A DNA stretch of 64,000 bases from Bacteroides faecichinchillae JCM 17102 (lineage in GTDB: Bacteria > Bacteroidota > Bacteroidia > Bacteroidales > Bacteroidaceae). The stretch lies in contig NZ_BAKK01000019.1 in the NCBI RefSeq assembly GCF_000614145.1, positions 1 through 64,000 of the forward strand, written 5' to 3'. This document shows, in pieces, positions 38,788-47,809 of the stretch (position 1 is the stretch's first letter; each line of letters starts with the position of its first letter). The translations under genes and the position numbers were made by a program. Under the pieces are notes generated by a model. The model searched no databases. It had not been told where the DNA came from and saw only the letters and a list, made by a program, of their open reading frames with translations.

Positions 38788-39777
38788 ATGAAGCAGCAGA
38801 AAATATATATGAAAACATGGCTGGACTCTCACAGCCGTCTGAAATTAGTGGATACGGATCAATGGTATCTTGATTTAGCTAATCATTTGTTATGGGTGAT
38901 TAGTGAGTCGGATCTATATCGGGAAGAAACGCTAGAGACTCAACAACAGGTAGCCATTACGATGGCACTTTATCTGGAAGATTGTGTGGCAGATAGTGGC
39001 AATTGGCGTCAGTTTATCCGTTGGCATAAGAAGAGTTATGGTCGGTATCTTCCTTTTTATACGGTGTCCGGGAGTTATTTTCCGGATGAGATTAATAAAG
39101 AAGATGTCGCTTTCTTGCTTTGGGCAATCAATTCTCCGGTTGGAGAAGAGACCGATTACATTGAGAACCCGTTGGATGCAGGTTTGCTGGAATTTGCAGA
39201 TGTACTTTATAAATTGCTGGATGAAGTATTCGAAGAGGCTCCTATAAGTGACGGCCTTGCCGGTGACTGGCTGATGGAAACTGAATTGATGGAAAAACAA
39301 CGTGCTGCTTTGCCTGTTGCTTTGATGGATGAGAAATTGCCTGTCAATGTAGAACGTTTTATGAAAGCGAGTGGAGGTGAGGCTTTAATGTTCTTTGATT
39401 CTTATGCTGCTCTGAAACTTTTCTTTATACAAGCTTTGAAATGGGAAGATGAAGAAGACTCTTTACTGCCGGACTTGCAGGAATGTGAGAATTTTGTATT
39501 GTATGCTAATATGAAAGGATTATTAATAGGTCCCGATGTAGCGAAATATTTTGCTGATAAACGGAATGAGTTGTATGATGCAGAAACAGCGGAAGAAGAA
39601 GCCTATGAACTCTTTTGTGAGCAGGGGCTTTGTCCGTTCGATTTATTAAAATATGGTATGGAACATCATTTATTGCCCGATGCTCAGTTCCCATTTGAAA
39701 ATGGAAAGGCTTTGCTCCATGAGAATTGGGATTTTGTGGCTCGTTGGTTCTTAGGAGAATATTATGAAGGGGAGTAA
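38788..39777 (+). CDS. DUF3843-like protein of unknown function
   Basis: 329 acidic residues, cytoplasmic (no signal or membrane segment). The N-terminal pattern TWLDSHSRLKLVDTDQWYLDLANHL followed by a helical ALYLEDCVADSGNW segment resembles the Bacteroidetes DUF3843 family, as I remember it. It starts 20 bp after ruvA and is probably co-transcribed. An alternative start is the Met at 38809. No catalytic motif is seen. Confidence 0.65.
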   Translation: MKQQKIYMKTWLDSHSRLKLVDTDQWYLDLANHLLWVISESDLYREETLETQQQVAITMALYLEDCVADSGNWRQFIRWHKKSYGRYLPFYTVSGSYFPDEINKEDVAFLLWAINSPVGEETDYIENPLDAGLLEFADVLYKLLDEVFEEAPISDGLAGDWLMETELMEKQRAALPVALMDEKLPVNVERFMKASGGEALMFFDSYAALKLFFIQALKWEDEEDSLLPDLQECENFVLYANMKGLLIGPDVAKYFADKRNELYDAETAEEEAYELFCEQGLCPFDLLKYGMEHHLLPDAQFPFENGKALLHENWDFVARWFLGEYYEGE

Positions 39778-39782
39778 GTGAC

Positions 39783-39920
39783 ATGAGTATTAAAAAGAAT
39801 AACAATCCTTTTGCAGAAAAGGCAAAGTCCGGGAAGGGGAAAAAGATAGTTACGGGAAAGAGAGTAGGTAAATCTAAGCCGGAAAAGGCGAATAATCAGT
39901 TAAACAGAAGGGTTAAGTAA
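39783..39920 (+). CDS. 45-residue lysine-rich small protein
   Basis: Short ORF 5 bp after the DUF3843-like gene on the same strand: begins MSIKKNNNPFAEKAKSG, ends NQLNRRVK, with about a third Lys/Arg and no cysteine. The tight spacing behind ruvA and the DUF3843-like gene suggests a real co-transcribed gene. The composition suggests nucleic-acid binding, which is inference. Confidence 0.5.
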   Translation: MSIKKNNNPFAEKAKSGKGKKIVTGKRVGKSKPEKANNQLNRRVK

Positions 39921-40027
39921 AAAAGTAACCTTAGTTGAGAAATTCATAATCTATAGATACAAACTTTTTCTTTTATGCTAATATGAAAATAATTGAAAAA
40001 TAATATCTATATGATAGAATATTTTTT

Positions 40028-40035
40028 TAACTTTG
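40028..40035 (+). promoter_or_regulatory. -7 box upstream of the GH43-like gene
   Basis: TAACTTTG fits TAnnTTTG, about 50-75 bases before the possible starts. No clear -33 TTTG was found. Confidence 0.45.
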
Positions 40036-40085
40036 AATTTAGATAACAAGTCTTTTAATATAGAACTTAGACTAATTTAATTAAA

Positions 40086-41963
40086 ATGAAAAACATGAAA
40101 TGTAGAACAATGAAAAAAGTATTGACGAAAAGTCTTTGTATGTTAGCTGTTTTCTTATTAGCTACAGCTTGCGGTAAAGAGGATGATGTTTCTCAGACAA
40201 ATAACAATGAGGACTCAAAAACTTCTTATGTATATTTGAAAAAATATGGTGTAGAAATAATCAAGGTTTCCATTCAGAAAGAAGAATTTGTCTATTCTTT
40301 ATCAGTTTTTAAAGGAGGTAATAATACGGCATTTGAAGGGAATGTGAAAATAAGTGCATGGACGGAAGAAGAATTAACGGCGTACAATAAGAATAAAGGA
40401 ACTTCTTATGTATCTATAGCTTCTGATTTGTACTCGGTAACTCCGGAGAGACAAACTTTTACTAAAGAACAAAAGTCTCTGAATTTTGATGTAAAGCTAA
40501 TTCCTGAAAAGTTATTGAAGGTTATAGGAGAAAACACTAAAGCTGAGTATGTGATTCCGTTGCGACTGGAAAGTGAAGATGTCGAAGTAAAGGCAAACCG
40601 CCAGGATTTACTTCTATATATTTCGTTAGAAGCTCCGATGTTGAAGTTTGCTTTCTATGAAAAAACAGTGTTTGTACAAGAAGAAAGCACTAGTTTTAAT
40701 GTAGGTACAGTTTTGAATTATAAAATTGACGGGAAGGCTTCGGGGAGTCAATGGGATTTCACAAGTGAATTGGTTGTTCCGGAAAATGCATCGGAACTAG
40801 TTACCACCTACAATCAATCTAATAAAACTGATTATGAGTTATTACCTAGTGGGGCATATGACCTTACCGAGAAGGTGCATTATAATATCAATGATACCAA
40901 GGCGGAAACGACTGTGGTTATTGACAGAAACAAAATGGAAGTAAAATACTATCTTTTACCATTAAAATTATCGACACCTTCCTCAAATGTTGTGATGTGT
41001 GACAACGGTATTCTTTATTGTTTAGTAAGCCGTTCGTATAATAATCCGATCATTGCTTTCAGTGCTCCGGACCCGACAGTTATTCATACAGATGATGGAT
41101 ATTTCTATCTGTATGGTACAGAAGACACACGTAACATGCCTATATATCGCTCAAAAGACATGGTGAGCTGGGAATATATGGGGACAGCGTTTACTAACGA
41201 AACGCGTCCTATCTGGGAAGGTGAGCATAGTCTGTGGGCACCGGAAATTCGTCACTTTGACGGACGCTATGTGCTTTACTATTCTTGGGCTAAATGGGGG
41301 GATGAGTGGAACAGTAATGTAGGAGTAGCCGTATCTGACTCGCCAACTGGTCCATTTATCGATAAAGGATGTGTGATAGATGCACAGGATATGGGAGTAC
41401 AGAACTCTATAGATCAGTTCTTTTACGAGGACGGTGGAAAGAAATATATGTTCTGGGGAAGTTTCCGGGGGATTTACGTAACGGAGCTTACTGATGACGG
41501 TTTGCGTGTAAAGATGAATGCAGATGGTACTCCGGTATTAAAAAAACGTATCTGTGGAAATTATTTTGAAGCTACTAATATTTATAAGAAGGGAGAGTAT
41601 TATTACCTCTTCGCTTCTATAGGAAGCTGCTGTGAAGGTGCAAAAAGTTCATACACTACAGTGGTGGGACGTTCTAAGAATGTATTAGGTCCTTATTTGA
41701 ATAAAACCGGTGGTGATATGCTTTATGATAAGTATGAAGTTGTATTGAAGGGCAATTCTGTATGGGCTGGTCCCGGTCATAACTCAATTATACAAGTAGA
41801 TGATGACGGGGTTGAATGGTTGATTTATCATGGATATAAAAAGTTGGAAGCCGATAATGGACGGGTGGTATTACTTGACCGTTTACATTGGACTGATGAT
41901 GGTTGGCCTTATGTAAAGGATTTGGCTCCATCTGTATCATCTCTTATTCCGGTTTTTAGATAA
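40086..41963 (+). CDS. GH43-like glycoside hydrolase lipoprotein with N-terminal DUF1735-type domains
   Basis: 625 residues from the ATG at 40086; the ATG at 40110 (MKKVLTKSLC) is equally possible. The lipobox LLATAC gives acylated Cys29. Two DUF1735-like beta-sandwich domains span about residues 45-310. A five-bladed GH43 propeller runs from about 320 to the end. Candidate catalytic residues are Asp329 in SAPDPTVI (base), Asp443 in QNSIDQFFY (pKa modulator) and Glu495 in GNYFEATNIY (acid). Probably a surface or periplasmic arabinan/xylan-type hydrolase; specificity cannot be read. It is isolated, with no SusCD or regulator beside it. Confidence 0.85.
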   Translation: MKNMKCRTMKKVLTKSLCMLAVFLLATACGKEDDVSQTNNNEDSKTSYVYLKKYGVEIIKVSIQKEEFVYSLSVFKGGNNTAFEGNVKISAWTEEELTAYNKNKGTSYVSIASDLYSVTPERQTFTKEQKSLNFDVKLIPEKLLKVIGENTKAEYVIPLRLESEDVEVKANRQDLLLYISLEAPMLKFAFYEKTVFVQEESTSFNVGTVLNYKIDGKASGSQWDFTSELVVPENASELVTTYNQSNKTDYELLPSGAYDLTEKVHYNINDTKAETTVVIDRNKMEVKYYLLPLKLSTPSSNVVMCDNGILYCLVSRSYNNPIIAFSAPDPTVIHTDDGYFYLYGTEDTRNMPIYRSKDMVSWEYMGTAFTNETRPIWEGEHSLWAPEIRHFDGRYVLYYSWAKWGDEWNSNVGVAVSDSPTGPFIDKGCVIDAQDMGVQNSIDQFFYEDGGKKYMFWGSFRGIYVTELTDDGLRVKMNADGTPVLKKRICGNYFEATNIYKKGEYYYLFASIGSCCEGAKSSYTTVVGRSKNVLGPYLNKTGGDMLYDKYEVVLKGNSVWAGPGHNSIIQVDDDGVEWLIYHGYKKLEADNGRVVLLDRLHWTDDGWPYVKDLAPSVSSLIPVFR

Positions 41964-42070
41964 GTTTGTGAGATAACTTGAGTTATTATGATAGAGATAT
42001 AATGAGATATTCACAGATTCTGTTATTGGCTGGTTTCAGTTGAAAAAAGGATTGTTGTGCCAAGATAAGT

Positions 42071-42113
42071 AAAGCTGACTCAAAACTTAATGAAGAGTCG
42101 GCTTTATATTTAT
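42071..42113 (+). terminator. Terminator of the GH43-like gene
   Basis: Inverted repeat aaagctgactc (42071-42081) and gagtcggcttt (42095-42105), followed by a T-rich stretch, between convergent genes. Confidence 0.75.
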
Positions 42114-42180
42114 ATCTAACTTACTCAATCTAAATTAGTTCGTTTAGTTTTTAGTTTATAGCGGTAGCTTGTTGTATTGA

Positions 42181-43020
42181 TTATTTCTCTGCTGCAGCTT
42201 TCTGTGCGTTAATTTCTTTTTTCTTATTGATGAATCCGATTTTTAAGTTGGCTTCTTCTTGTTCTTTCTTAATTTGAGTCATACTGGAAAGAATTTGTGC
42301 CAATTCATAAATCCCAACTGCTGCTTGTCGGTCTGCCGGAGTCATAGTGGTCGTGTATTTACGGTCACCGATATATTCTAAGCGGATATTTTTGTCTTTA
42401 TTGAGGTTTACGAAATCGATAACTCCCCCGTCTTCTCCTAGCTTATAATCAGCTTTTTCTATTTTCTCGTCCAGATCGGTAGTTTCATAACTGTCTCTGG
42501 ATCTGGGAGATTCAGCAGATGTTCCGTCAGAAACAGATACTTTGACAGCTGTGTGATGGATGTTGTTACCTCCACAATAAATAGAAGTCATGCTCATAAT
42601 ACCCTGTTCATTCACTTGAAAACGAAGAAAAGAACGGTGCAAGTTCTTTTCAACAGTTTGGGTTGGCCAGAGATAATTACCCATTTGCTGATAGGCAGTA
42701 TCTTTTTCTAGGATGTATTGATTTTTAATAGCATCAAATGCTTGTTGTTTGGCCTGAAGTGCGCTGTTCAGACTATCTAATTTTTGTTGTTGTACTTTAA
42801 GTTCCACGTCCAACATCAAAGCCTGACCGGCCTTACGAGTTTCAAATGCTTTAGGATACAGTATTTTAATACTGTCGATTTGTAACTTGGCTTCTTCGTA
42901 GTTGCCTTGTTCGTAAGCTGTGCGAGCTGCTGTCAGTTTTTCATTGGCTTTCTTTTCGATGCCGTTTCCGCACGCAGTCAATAGGAATGCACCGCAACAA
43001 AGGGTAATCAGTTTTTTCAT
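42181..43020 (-). CDS. Lipoprotein of unknown function with coiled coil
   Basis: Start at 43020 (MKKLITLCCG) gives a lipobox LLTAC with acylated Cys17. TPR-like helices follow (AYEQGNYEEAKLQIDSIKILYP), then a glutamine-rich coiled coil (KVQQQKLDSLNSALQAKQQ), a beta-rich middle, and a charged helical tail. It is 279 residues. It stands alone, facing the GH43 gene and divergent from the CCA-adding enzyme gene. The name and function are not recognised. Confidence 0.75.
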   Translation of the reverse strand: MKKLITLCCGAFLLTACGNGIEKKANEKLTAARTAYEQGNYEEAKLQIDSIKILYPKAFETRKAGQALMLDVELKVQQQKLDSLNSALQAKQQAFDAIKNQYILEKDTAYQQMGNYLWPTQTVEKNLHRSFLRFQVNEQGIMSMTSIYCGGNNIHHTAVKVSVSDGTSAESPRSRDSYETTDLDEKIEKADYKLGEDGGVIDFVNLNKDKNIRLEYIGDRKYTTTMTPADRQAAVGIYELAQILSSMTQIKKEQEEANLKIGFINKKKEINAQKAAAEK

Positions 43021-43089
43021 CCTGTTATTCGTTTTATAAAACTGTACTGTTTCTATTTGAATAATGCTGAATCTCGATGATTCTGGTGG

Positions 43090-43127
43090 CAAAAATACAA
43101 ATATTATCCCTTATTTTTGTACTTTTG
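43090..43127. promoter_or_regulatory. Divergent -7 boxes between the lipoprotein and CCA-adding enzyme genes
   Basis: Minus strand TATTTTTG at 43097-43090 fits the lipoprotein gene. Plus strand TATTTTTG at 43112-43119 and TACTTTTG at 43120-43127 fit the CCA gene. The -33 boxes are unclear. Confidence 0.4.
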
Positions 43128-43183
43128 CAGCTTTAAAACTTATTAAGTTGATAGCTGATAGTTGATAACTGATAATTGAAAGA

Positions 43184-44634
43184 ATGATTGAATTGACTCA
43201 GGAGGAATTGAAGCAGTATTTTAGCGAACCTATTTTCGGCCAAATTGCTGAAACTGCTGATGCGCTCGGATTGGAATGTTATGTGGTTGGCGGTTATGTT
43301 CGTGACATTTTTCTGCAACGTCCCTCTAAAGATATAGATGTAGTAGTGGTGGGTAGTGGAATGCTATGGCGGAAACGTTGGGGAAACATCTGGGACGTGG
43401 GGCGCATGTTTCTGTATTTAAGAATTTCGGTACGGCACAAGTAAAATATAAAGGAACGGAAGTGGAATTTGTGGGTGCACGCAAGGAATCCTATCAACGT
43501 GATTCACGAAAACCAATCGTTGAAGATGGTACACTGGAGGATGACCAGAATCGTCGGGATTTCACAATTAATGCATTGGCTGTCTGTCTTAATAAATGCC
43601 GCTTTGGTGAGTTAGTTGATCCTTTCGGTGGCATGGCGGACATGAAGGAAAAGACTATCCGTACGCCGCTTGATCCTGATATTACATTCAGCGATGACCC
43701 GTTGCGCATGATGCGTTGTATACGTTTCGCCACTCAGCTGAATTTCTATATTGATGATGCTACTTTTGATTCACTTTGCCGAAATAAAGAACGGATCGAG
43801 ATTATTTCCCGGGAACGGATCGCAGACGAGTTGAATAAGATCATCTTGTCATCTGTTCCGTCAAAAGGATTTGTTGAGTTGGAACGAAGTGGACTGTTAC
43901 CGTTGATTTTCCCCGAATTGGCTGCTTTGCAAGGAGTGGAAACTCGAAATGGGAAGGCACACAAAGATAACTTCTACCATACATTAGAGGTACTTGATAA
44001 TATAAGTAAGAAAACAGACAACTTATGGTTGCGTTGGTCGGCCTTACTGCATGATATAGCTAAGCCGGCAACCAAACGCTGGGAATCTAAAGTCGGTTGG
44101 ACTTTCCACAATCACAATTTTATTGGTGAGAAGATGATTCCGAATATCTTCCGTAAGATGAAGTTGCCAATGAATGAAAAGATGAAGTACGTTCAGAAGA
44201 TGGTGAGCCTGCATATGCGCCCTATTGTAATTGCGGATGATGTAGTATCCGACTCGGCTGTGCGGCGGTTACTTTTTGAGGCTGGGGATGATATTGATGA
44301 TCTGATGATGCTTTGCGAAGCAGATATTACCTCTAAGAATATGGAGCGCAAACAGCGTTTCCTGAATAACTTTCAATTGGTACGTCAAAAATTGAAGGAT
44401 CTGGAAGAGAAAGATCGTATCCGTAACTTCCAGCCACCTGTAAGCGGAGAAGAAATTATGGAGATTTTCGATTTACACCCTTGTCGCGAGGTAGGTGCTT
44501 TGAAAAGTGCTATTAAAGATGCTATCTTAGATGGAGTTATTCCCAATGAATATGAGGCGGCGTATACATTTATGTTGGAGCGGGCAAAGAAGATGGGATT
44601 AGTTCCTTCACAGACTTCTTCAAAAGTAGAATAG
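43184..44634 (+). CDS. CCA tRNA nucleotidyltransferase with HD domain (frameshift near 43362)
   Basis: Adds or repairs the 3' CCA end of tRNAs. The class II nucleotidyltransferase head has GGYVRDIFL and the metal-binding DID of [10 protein letters not shown]. Then come [15 protein letters not shown] and [15 protein letters not shown], and an HD domain ([13 protein letters not shown]). One base is missing at gtggaatgct. Restoring it gives [20 protein letters not shown], and the whole protein is about 483 residues. Because this enzyme is normally essential where tRNA genes lack CCA, the break is very probably an error in the sequence. Convergent with the M24 peptidase gene. Confidence 0.92.
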
Positions 44635-44721
44635 ATAAATTTTGAGCTATTTCTTGGGGAGAATATATGTTCGGTATCTTTTATAGGTAATTTCATTTAT
44701 AATCTTAAGTCTGGATATAGT

Positions 44722-44770
44722 AATCCCCTTATTTCAGCTTTATTTTATATAAAGGGAAAATAAGGGGATT
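44722..44770. terminator. Bidirectional terminator between the CCA-adding enzyme and M24 genes
   Basis: Perfect 13-bp inverted repeat aatccccttattt (44722-44734) and aaataaggggatt (44758-44770), extended by ctttat/ataaag within the loop. The gap between the two stop codons (44635-44877) holds nothing else visible. Confidence 0.82.
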
Positions 44771-44877
44771 CTCTAAGAGGTTTTATCTATATAATATTCA
44801 CTTCCGGAATACTGTTTTGCAACAGTTTCTTTTTAAGTATTCCTTTTTGTAATTGTAACCCGAATGGGGTCTGATTT

Positions 44878-46062
44878 TTATTCTTCCTGTTTGTAAAAGG
44901 CTTCCAAATCGATAATTTCTTCGTTACAGTTTGTCAGCTTTTCTATTCCTTCATTGGTTACTACCCATGTGTTTTCTATTCCGACAGGTCCTACACTCGG
45001 AATAACGATTTTAGGTTCCAGGGCAAACACCATCCCCGTTTCTAATTCCTGTTTCATGCGTAGAGCCAAAACGGGGACCTCGTTGATTTCTAACCCGATA
45101 CCATGGCCGATGAATTTAGCTTGTTGGTTAGTTCCCATGAATTTATCCGCGAATCCAGCTTTCGTTGCTATCTCGACAGCCGTATTATAGAGATTTTCGC
45201 AGGCTATGCCCGGACGTGCAATTGAGCTAATCTTTTCTTGAATCTCTAAACAAACTTGATGTGCTGCATAAGCTTCCTCAGATAGTTTGCCAATGGAAAA
45301 TACGCGGCTCATGTCACCCATGTAGCCGTTAAAGTTTCCTCCTAAGTCTACCATGACACTTTGCCCTTCTTTTAATGGAGTCTTGTTGGCACCGCCCGGG
45401 AGAGCCGGATCAAGACCTTGTCCACCTAATGCAAAGTCGTAAGGTGATGGATAACCGGCATTGTCACTTGTCAGTACACTGCCCATGAAGATTTCCATGC
45501 TACGGCCGAAGACGCGAAAAATGCCCAGATTTCCTTGCAGACGCATCAGACGTTCTATTTCAATAGAAAACTCGATATCGGTCATTCCGGGACGGTATAC
45601 ACTTGGTATCTGTTCGTAAGCTTTGCTATGAGCCATTCCGGAACGGCGTATCATTTCTATTTCGATGGAGGTCTTTATGCTACGAGCTTGGCGAATGAGT
45701 GGGGTTCCGTTTACTACTTCTGTGTCTGGGAATAAGCCAGCTAAACGTACATATTCCGTATAAGGAAGTTCATCACCTTCCAGCATTAATTTAGTTGGCA
45801 CTGGCAGTCCTTGTTCTTTCAATAACTCAGTAATCTGTTCCGGTTTACGGATAAAGAAGGAGTGCTCTCCTGTAATGTTGTTCGGGCGTTTGAAAAAGAG
45901 TAGTGCCGGTGAGTGGAGGGGTAAATAAAGATATCCGCTAACTACACATCCATAGGTATAAATCAAATTAGCATTGCAAGTGATAAGCGCAGCTTCAATA
46001 CCTTGTTGCGCCATTAAACTGCGAATTTTGTCGCGGCGGAGTTTTAATTCAGGTTGTAGCAT
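44878..46062 (-). CDS. Xaa-Pro peptidase, M24 family
   Basis: 394-residue pita-bread metallopeptidase that removes N-terminal residues before proline. It has an N-terminal creatinase-like domain (about 1-130) and a catalytic domain. The metal ligands are visible: the two Asp of VDLGGNFNGYMGDMSR, His in GHGIGLEINEVP, Glu in ALEPKI and Glu in TNEGIEKL. No signal peptide, so it is cytoplasmic. A possible -7 box TACCTTTG lies at 46140-46133 (minus). Confidence 0.92.
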   Translation of the reverse strand: MLQPELKLRRDKIRSLMAQQGIEAALITCNANLIYTYGCVVSGYLYLPLHSPALLFFKRPNNITGEHSFFIRKPEQITELLKEQGLPVPTKLMLEGDELPYTEYVRLAGLFPDTEVVNGTPLIRQARSIKTSIEIEMIRRSGMAHSKAYEQIPSVYRPGMTDIEFSIEIERLMRLQGNLGIFRVFGRSMEIFMGSVLTSDNAGYPSPYDFALGGQGLDPALPGGANKTPLKEGQSVMVDLGGNFNGYMGDMSRVFSIGKLSEEAYAAHQVCLEIQEKISSIARPGIACENLYNTAVEIATKAGFADKFMGTNQQAKFIGHGIGLEINEVPVLALRMKQELETGMVFALEPKIVIPSVGPVGIENTWVVTNEGIEKLTNCNEEIIDLEAFYKQEE

Positions 46063-46171
46063 AGAATTATTTTCAATTTATTGTTTTCTATTTTGATCTT
46101 TACAGATATTAGATATAACACCTGTGAGAGTACAAAGGTAATTATTTCAACTGAAAATAATATGAATTTCA

Positions 46172-46216
46172 AAAAAATAGCGCTACCCGCGTCCTATCAC
46201 AGGGGACGAGCAGCGC
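46172..46216 (-). terminator. Terminator of the glutamate dehydrogenase gene
   Basis: On the minus strand, GCGCTGCTCGTCCC pairs imperfectly with GGACGCGGGTAGCGC and is followed by TATTTTTTT, 38 bases past the stop codon. Confidence 0.75.
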
Positions 46217-46253
46217 AAACCACAAATACAAATACAACTAAACAAAGTCTTTT

Positions 46254-47591
46254 TTAAATAACGCCTTGTCCCATCATTGCGTGAGCTACTTTCATAAAAC
46301 CGGCTATATTAGCACCCTTTACGTAATTAATATACCCGTCGGGTTCTGTGCCGTATTTCACGCATTGTGCATGGATACCGTGCATGATAGCATGGAGTTT
46401 TTCATCCACCTCGGCTGCACTCCAGCTTAGGTGCATGGCATTTTGAGACATTTCCAGACCGGAGGTAGCAACACCACCTGCATTGACTGCCTTACCCGGA
46501 GCATACATCGTTTTATGTTCAATGAACAAATCAATTGCTTCCGGAGTACAACCCATGTTGGAAATTTCTCCGACACAAAGTACGTTGTTTTTTATCAGAT
46601 TTTGTGCATCTTCTCCATTTAATTCATTTTGAGTTGCACAAGGTAATGCAATATCGGCTTTTACCTCCCATGGACGCTTACCTTCAACGAAGGTAGCATT
46701 CGGATATTTCTCTGCATATGGTGCAACGATATCATTGCCGGAAGCGCGTAATTCGAGCATATAGTCAATCTTCTCGCCACTGATACCATCCGGGTCATAA
46801 ATGTATCCGTCCGGACCGGAGATGGTGATCACTTTTGCACCCAGTTCGGTAGCTTTCGTTGCGGCTCCCCAGGCTACGTTGCCGAAACCGGAAATGGCTA
46901 CTGTTTTATCTTTTATATCGATTCCTTTGGCTTGCAACATTTGATTGACAAAGTATAATCCACCGAAACCGGTAGCTTCTGGCCGTATTAATGAGCCACC
47001 GAATTCTAATCCTTTTCCGGTGAATGTTCCAGTGAATTCACGAGTCAGCTTTTTGTACATACCGAACATATAACCGACTTCACGTCCTCCAACACCGATA
47101 TCACCGGCAGGTACATCCATATCCGGACCCAGATGACGCCACAATTCCAGCATGAAGGCTTGGCAGAAACGCATCACTTCAGCATTGCTCTTTCCGCGCG
47201 GGGAGAAGTCTGAACCACCTTTACCGCCACCCATAGGCAGAGTAGTCAACGCATTCTTGAAAGTCTGTTCGAAACCCAGGAACTTCAGGATGGAGAGGTT
47301 TACGGAAGCGTGGAAGCGAATACCGCCTTTGTACGGTCCAATTGCATTATTAAATTGTACACGATAACCGAGGTTTGTTTGTACCTCACCTCTATCGTCT
47401 ACCCAAGTCACGCGGAAAGTGAAAATACGGTCAGGTTCCACCAATCTTTCTATGATCTTGGCCTTCTCAAATTCAGGATGTTGATTGTAGATATCTTCAA
47501 TGGAAAGAAGCACTTCTTTTACTGCTTGAAGATACTCTGATTCACCGGGATGTTTGGCCTCCAGAGAGGACATGATTTTTTGAATGTTCAT
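46254..47591 (-). CDS. gdhA: Glutamate dehydrogenase, hexameric NADP-type
   Basis: Interconverts glutamate and 2-oxoglutarate plus ammonia. The start at 47591 (MNIQKIMSSLEAKHPGESE) gives 445 residues, the family length. An earlier in-frame start would run through a -7 promoter box. The substrate loop with catalytic Lys is PMGGGKGGSDFSP. Then come DVPAGDIGVGGRE, the dinucleotide-binding AISGFGNVAWGAA and NAGGVATSGLEMSQN. A second glutamate dehydrogenase begins at the right edge of the window. Which of the two is gdhA or gdhB cannot be decided here. Confidence 0.94.
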   Translation of the reverse strand: MNIQKIMSSLEAKHPGESEYLQAVKEVLLSIEDIYNQHPEFEKAKIIERLVEPDRIFTFRVTWVDDRGEVQTNLGYRVQFNNAIGPYKGGIRFHASVNLSILKFLGFEQTFKNALTTLPMGGGKGGSDFSPRGKSNAEVMRFCQAFMLELWRHLGPDMDVPAGDIGVGGREVGYMFGMYKKLTREFTGTFTGKGLEFGGSLIRPEATGFGGLYFVNQMLQAKGIDIKDKTVAISGFGNVAWGAATKATELGAKVITISGPDGYIYDPDGISGEKIDYMLELRASGNDIVAPYAEKYPNATFVEGKRPWEVKADIALPCATQNELNGEDAQNLIKNNVLCVGEISNMGCTPEAIDLFIEHKTMYAPGKAVNAGGVATSGLEMSQNAMHLSWSAAEVDEKLHAIMHGIHAQCVKYGTEPDGYINYVKGANIAGFMKVAHAMMGQGVI

Positions 47592-47643
47592 AATAGTATG
47601 CTTTAAAAAGGTTATTCTGATAAAATGTAAACTGTGTATACTG

Positions 47644-47651
47644 CAAATATA
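47644..47651 (-). promoter_or_regulatory. -7 box of the glutamate dehydrogenase promoter
   Basis: TATATTTG on the minus strand, about 53 bases before the chosen start. The in-frame upstream start at 47669 would lie on the wrong side of it. Confidence 0.5.
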
Positions 47652-47739
47652 GGAATTTTTTTCAATCATGGTTCATTCTATCCCTATATTTTGATTAAAT
47701 AATGATAAAATGATAGTATTTTCGGTGGAAAATCATCAA

Positions 47740-47775
47740 CCTCATCAACTATTGAGTGAAAAATAGTTGATGAGG
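47740..47775 (-). terminator. Terminator of the prolyl oligopeptidase gene
   Basis: Perfect 14-bp inverted repeat cctcatcaactatt (47740-47753) and aatagttgatgagg (47762-47775), 35 bases past the stop. Confidence 0.78.
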
Positions 47776-47809
47776 CTTGATATGGTTTACAGATAGAAAG
47801 CTTTCTTCT

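Noticed and set aside
43360..43370. Programmed ribosomal frameshifting as the explanation for the broken genes
   Set aside because: No shared slippery site or pseudoknot is seen. The breaks occur at unrelated sequences in many unrelated genes, and the paralogous copy is intact at the same point.
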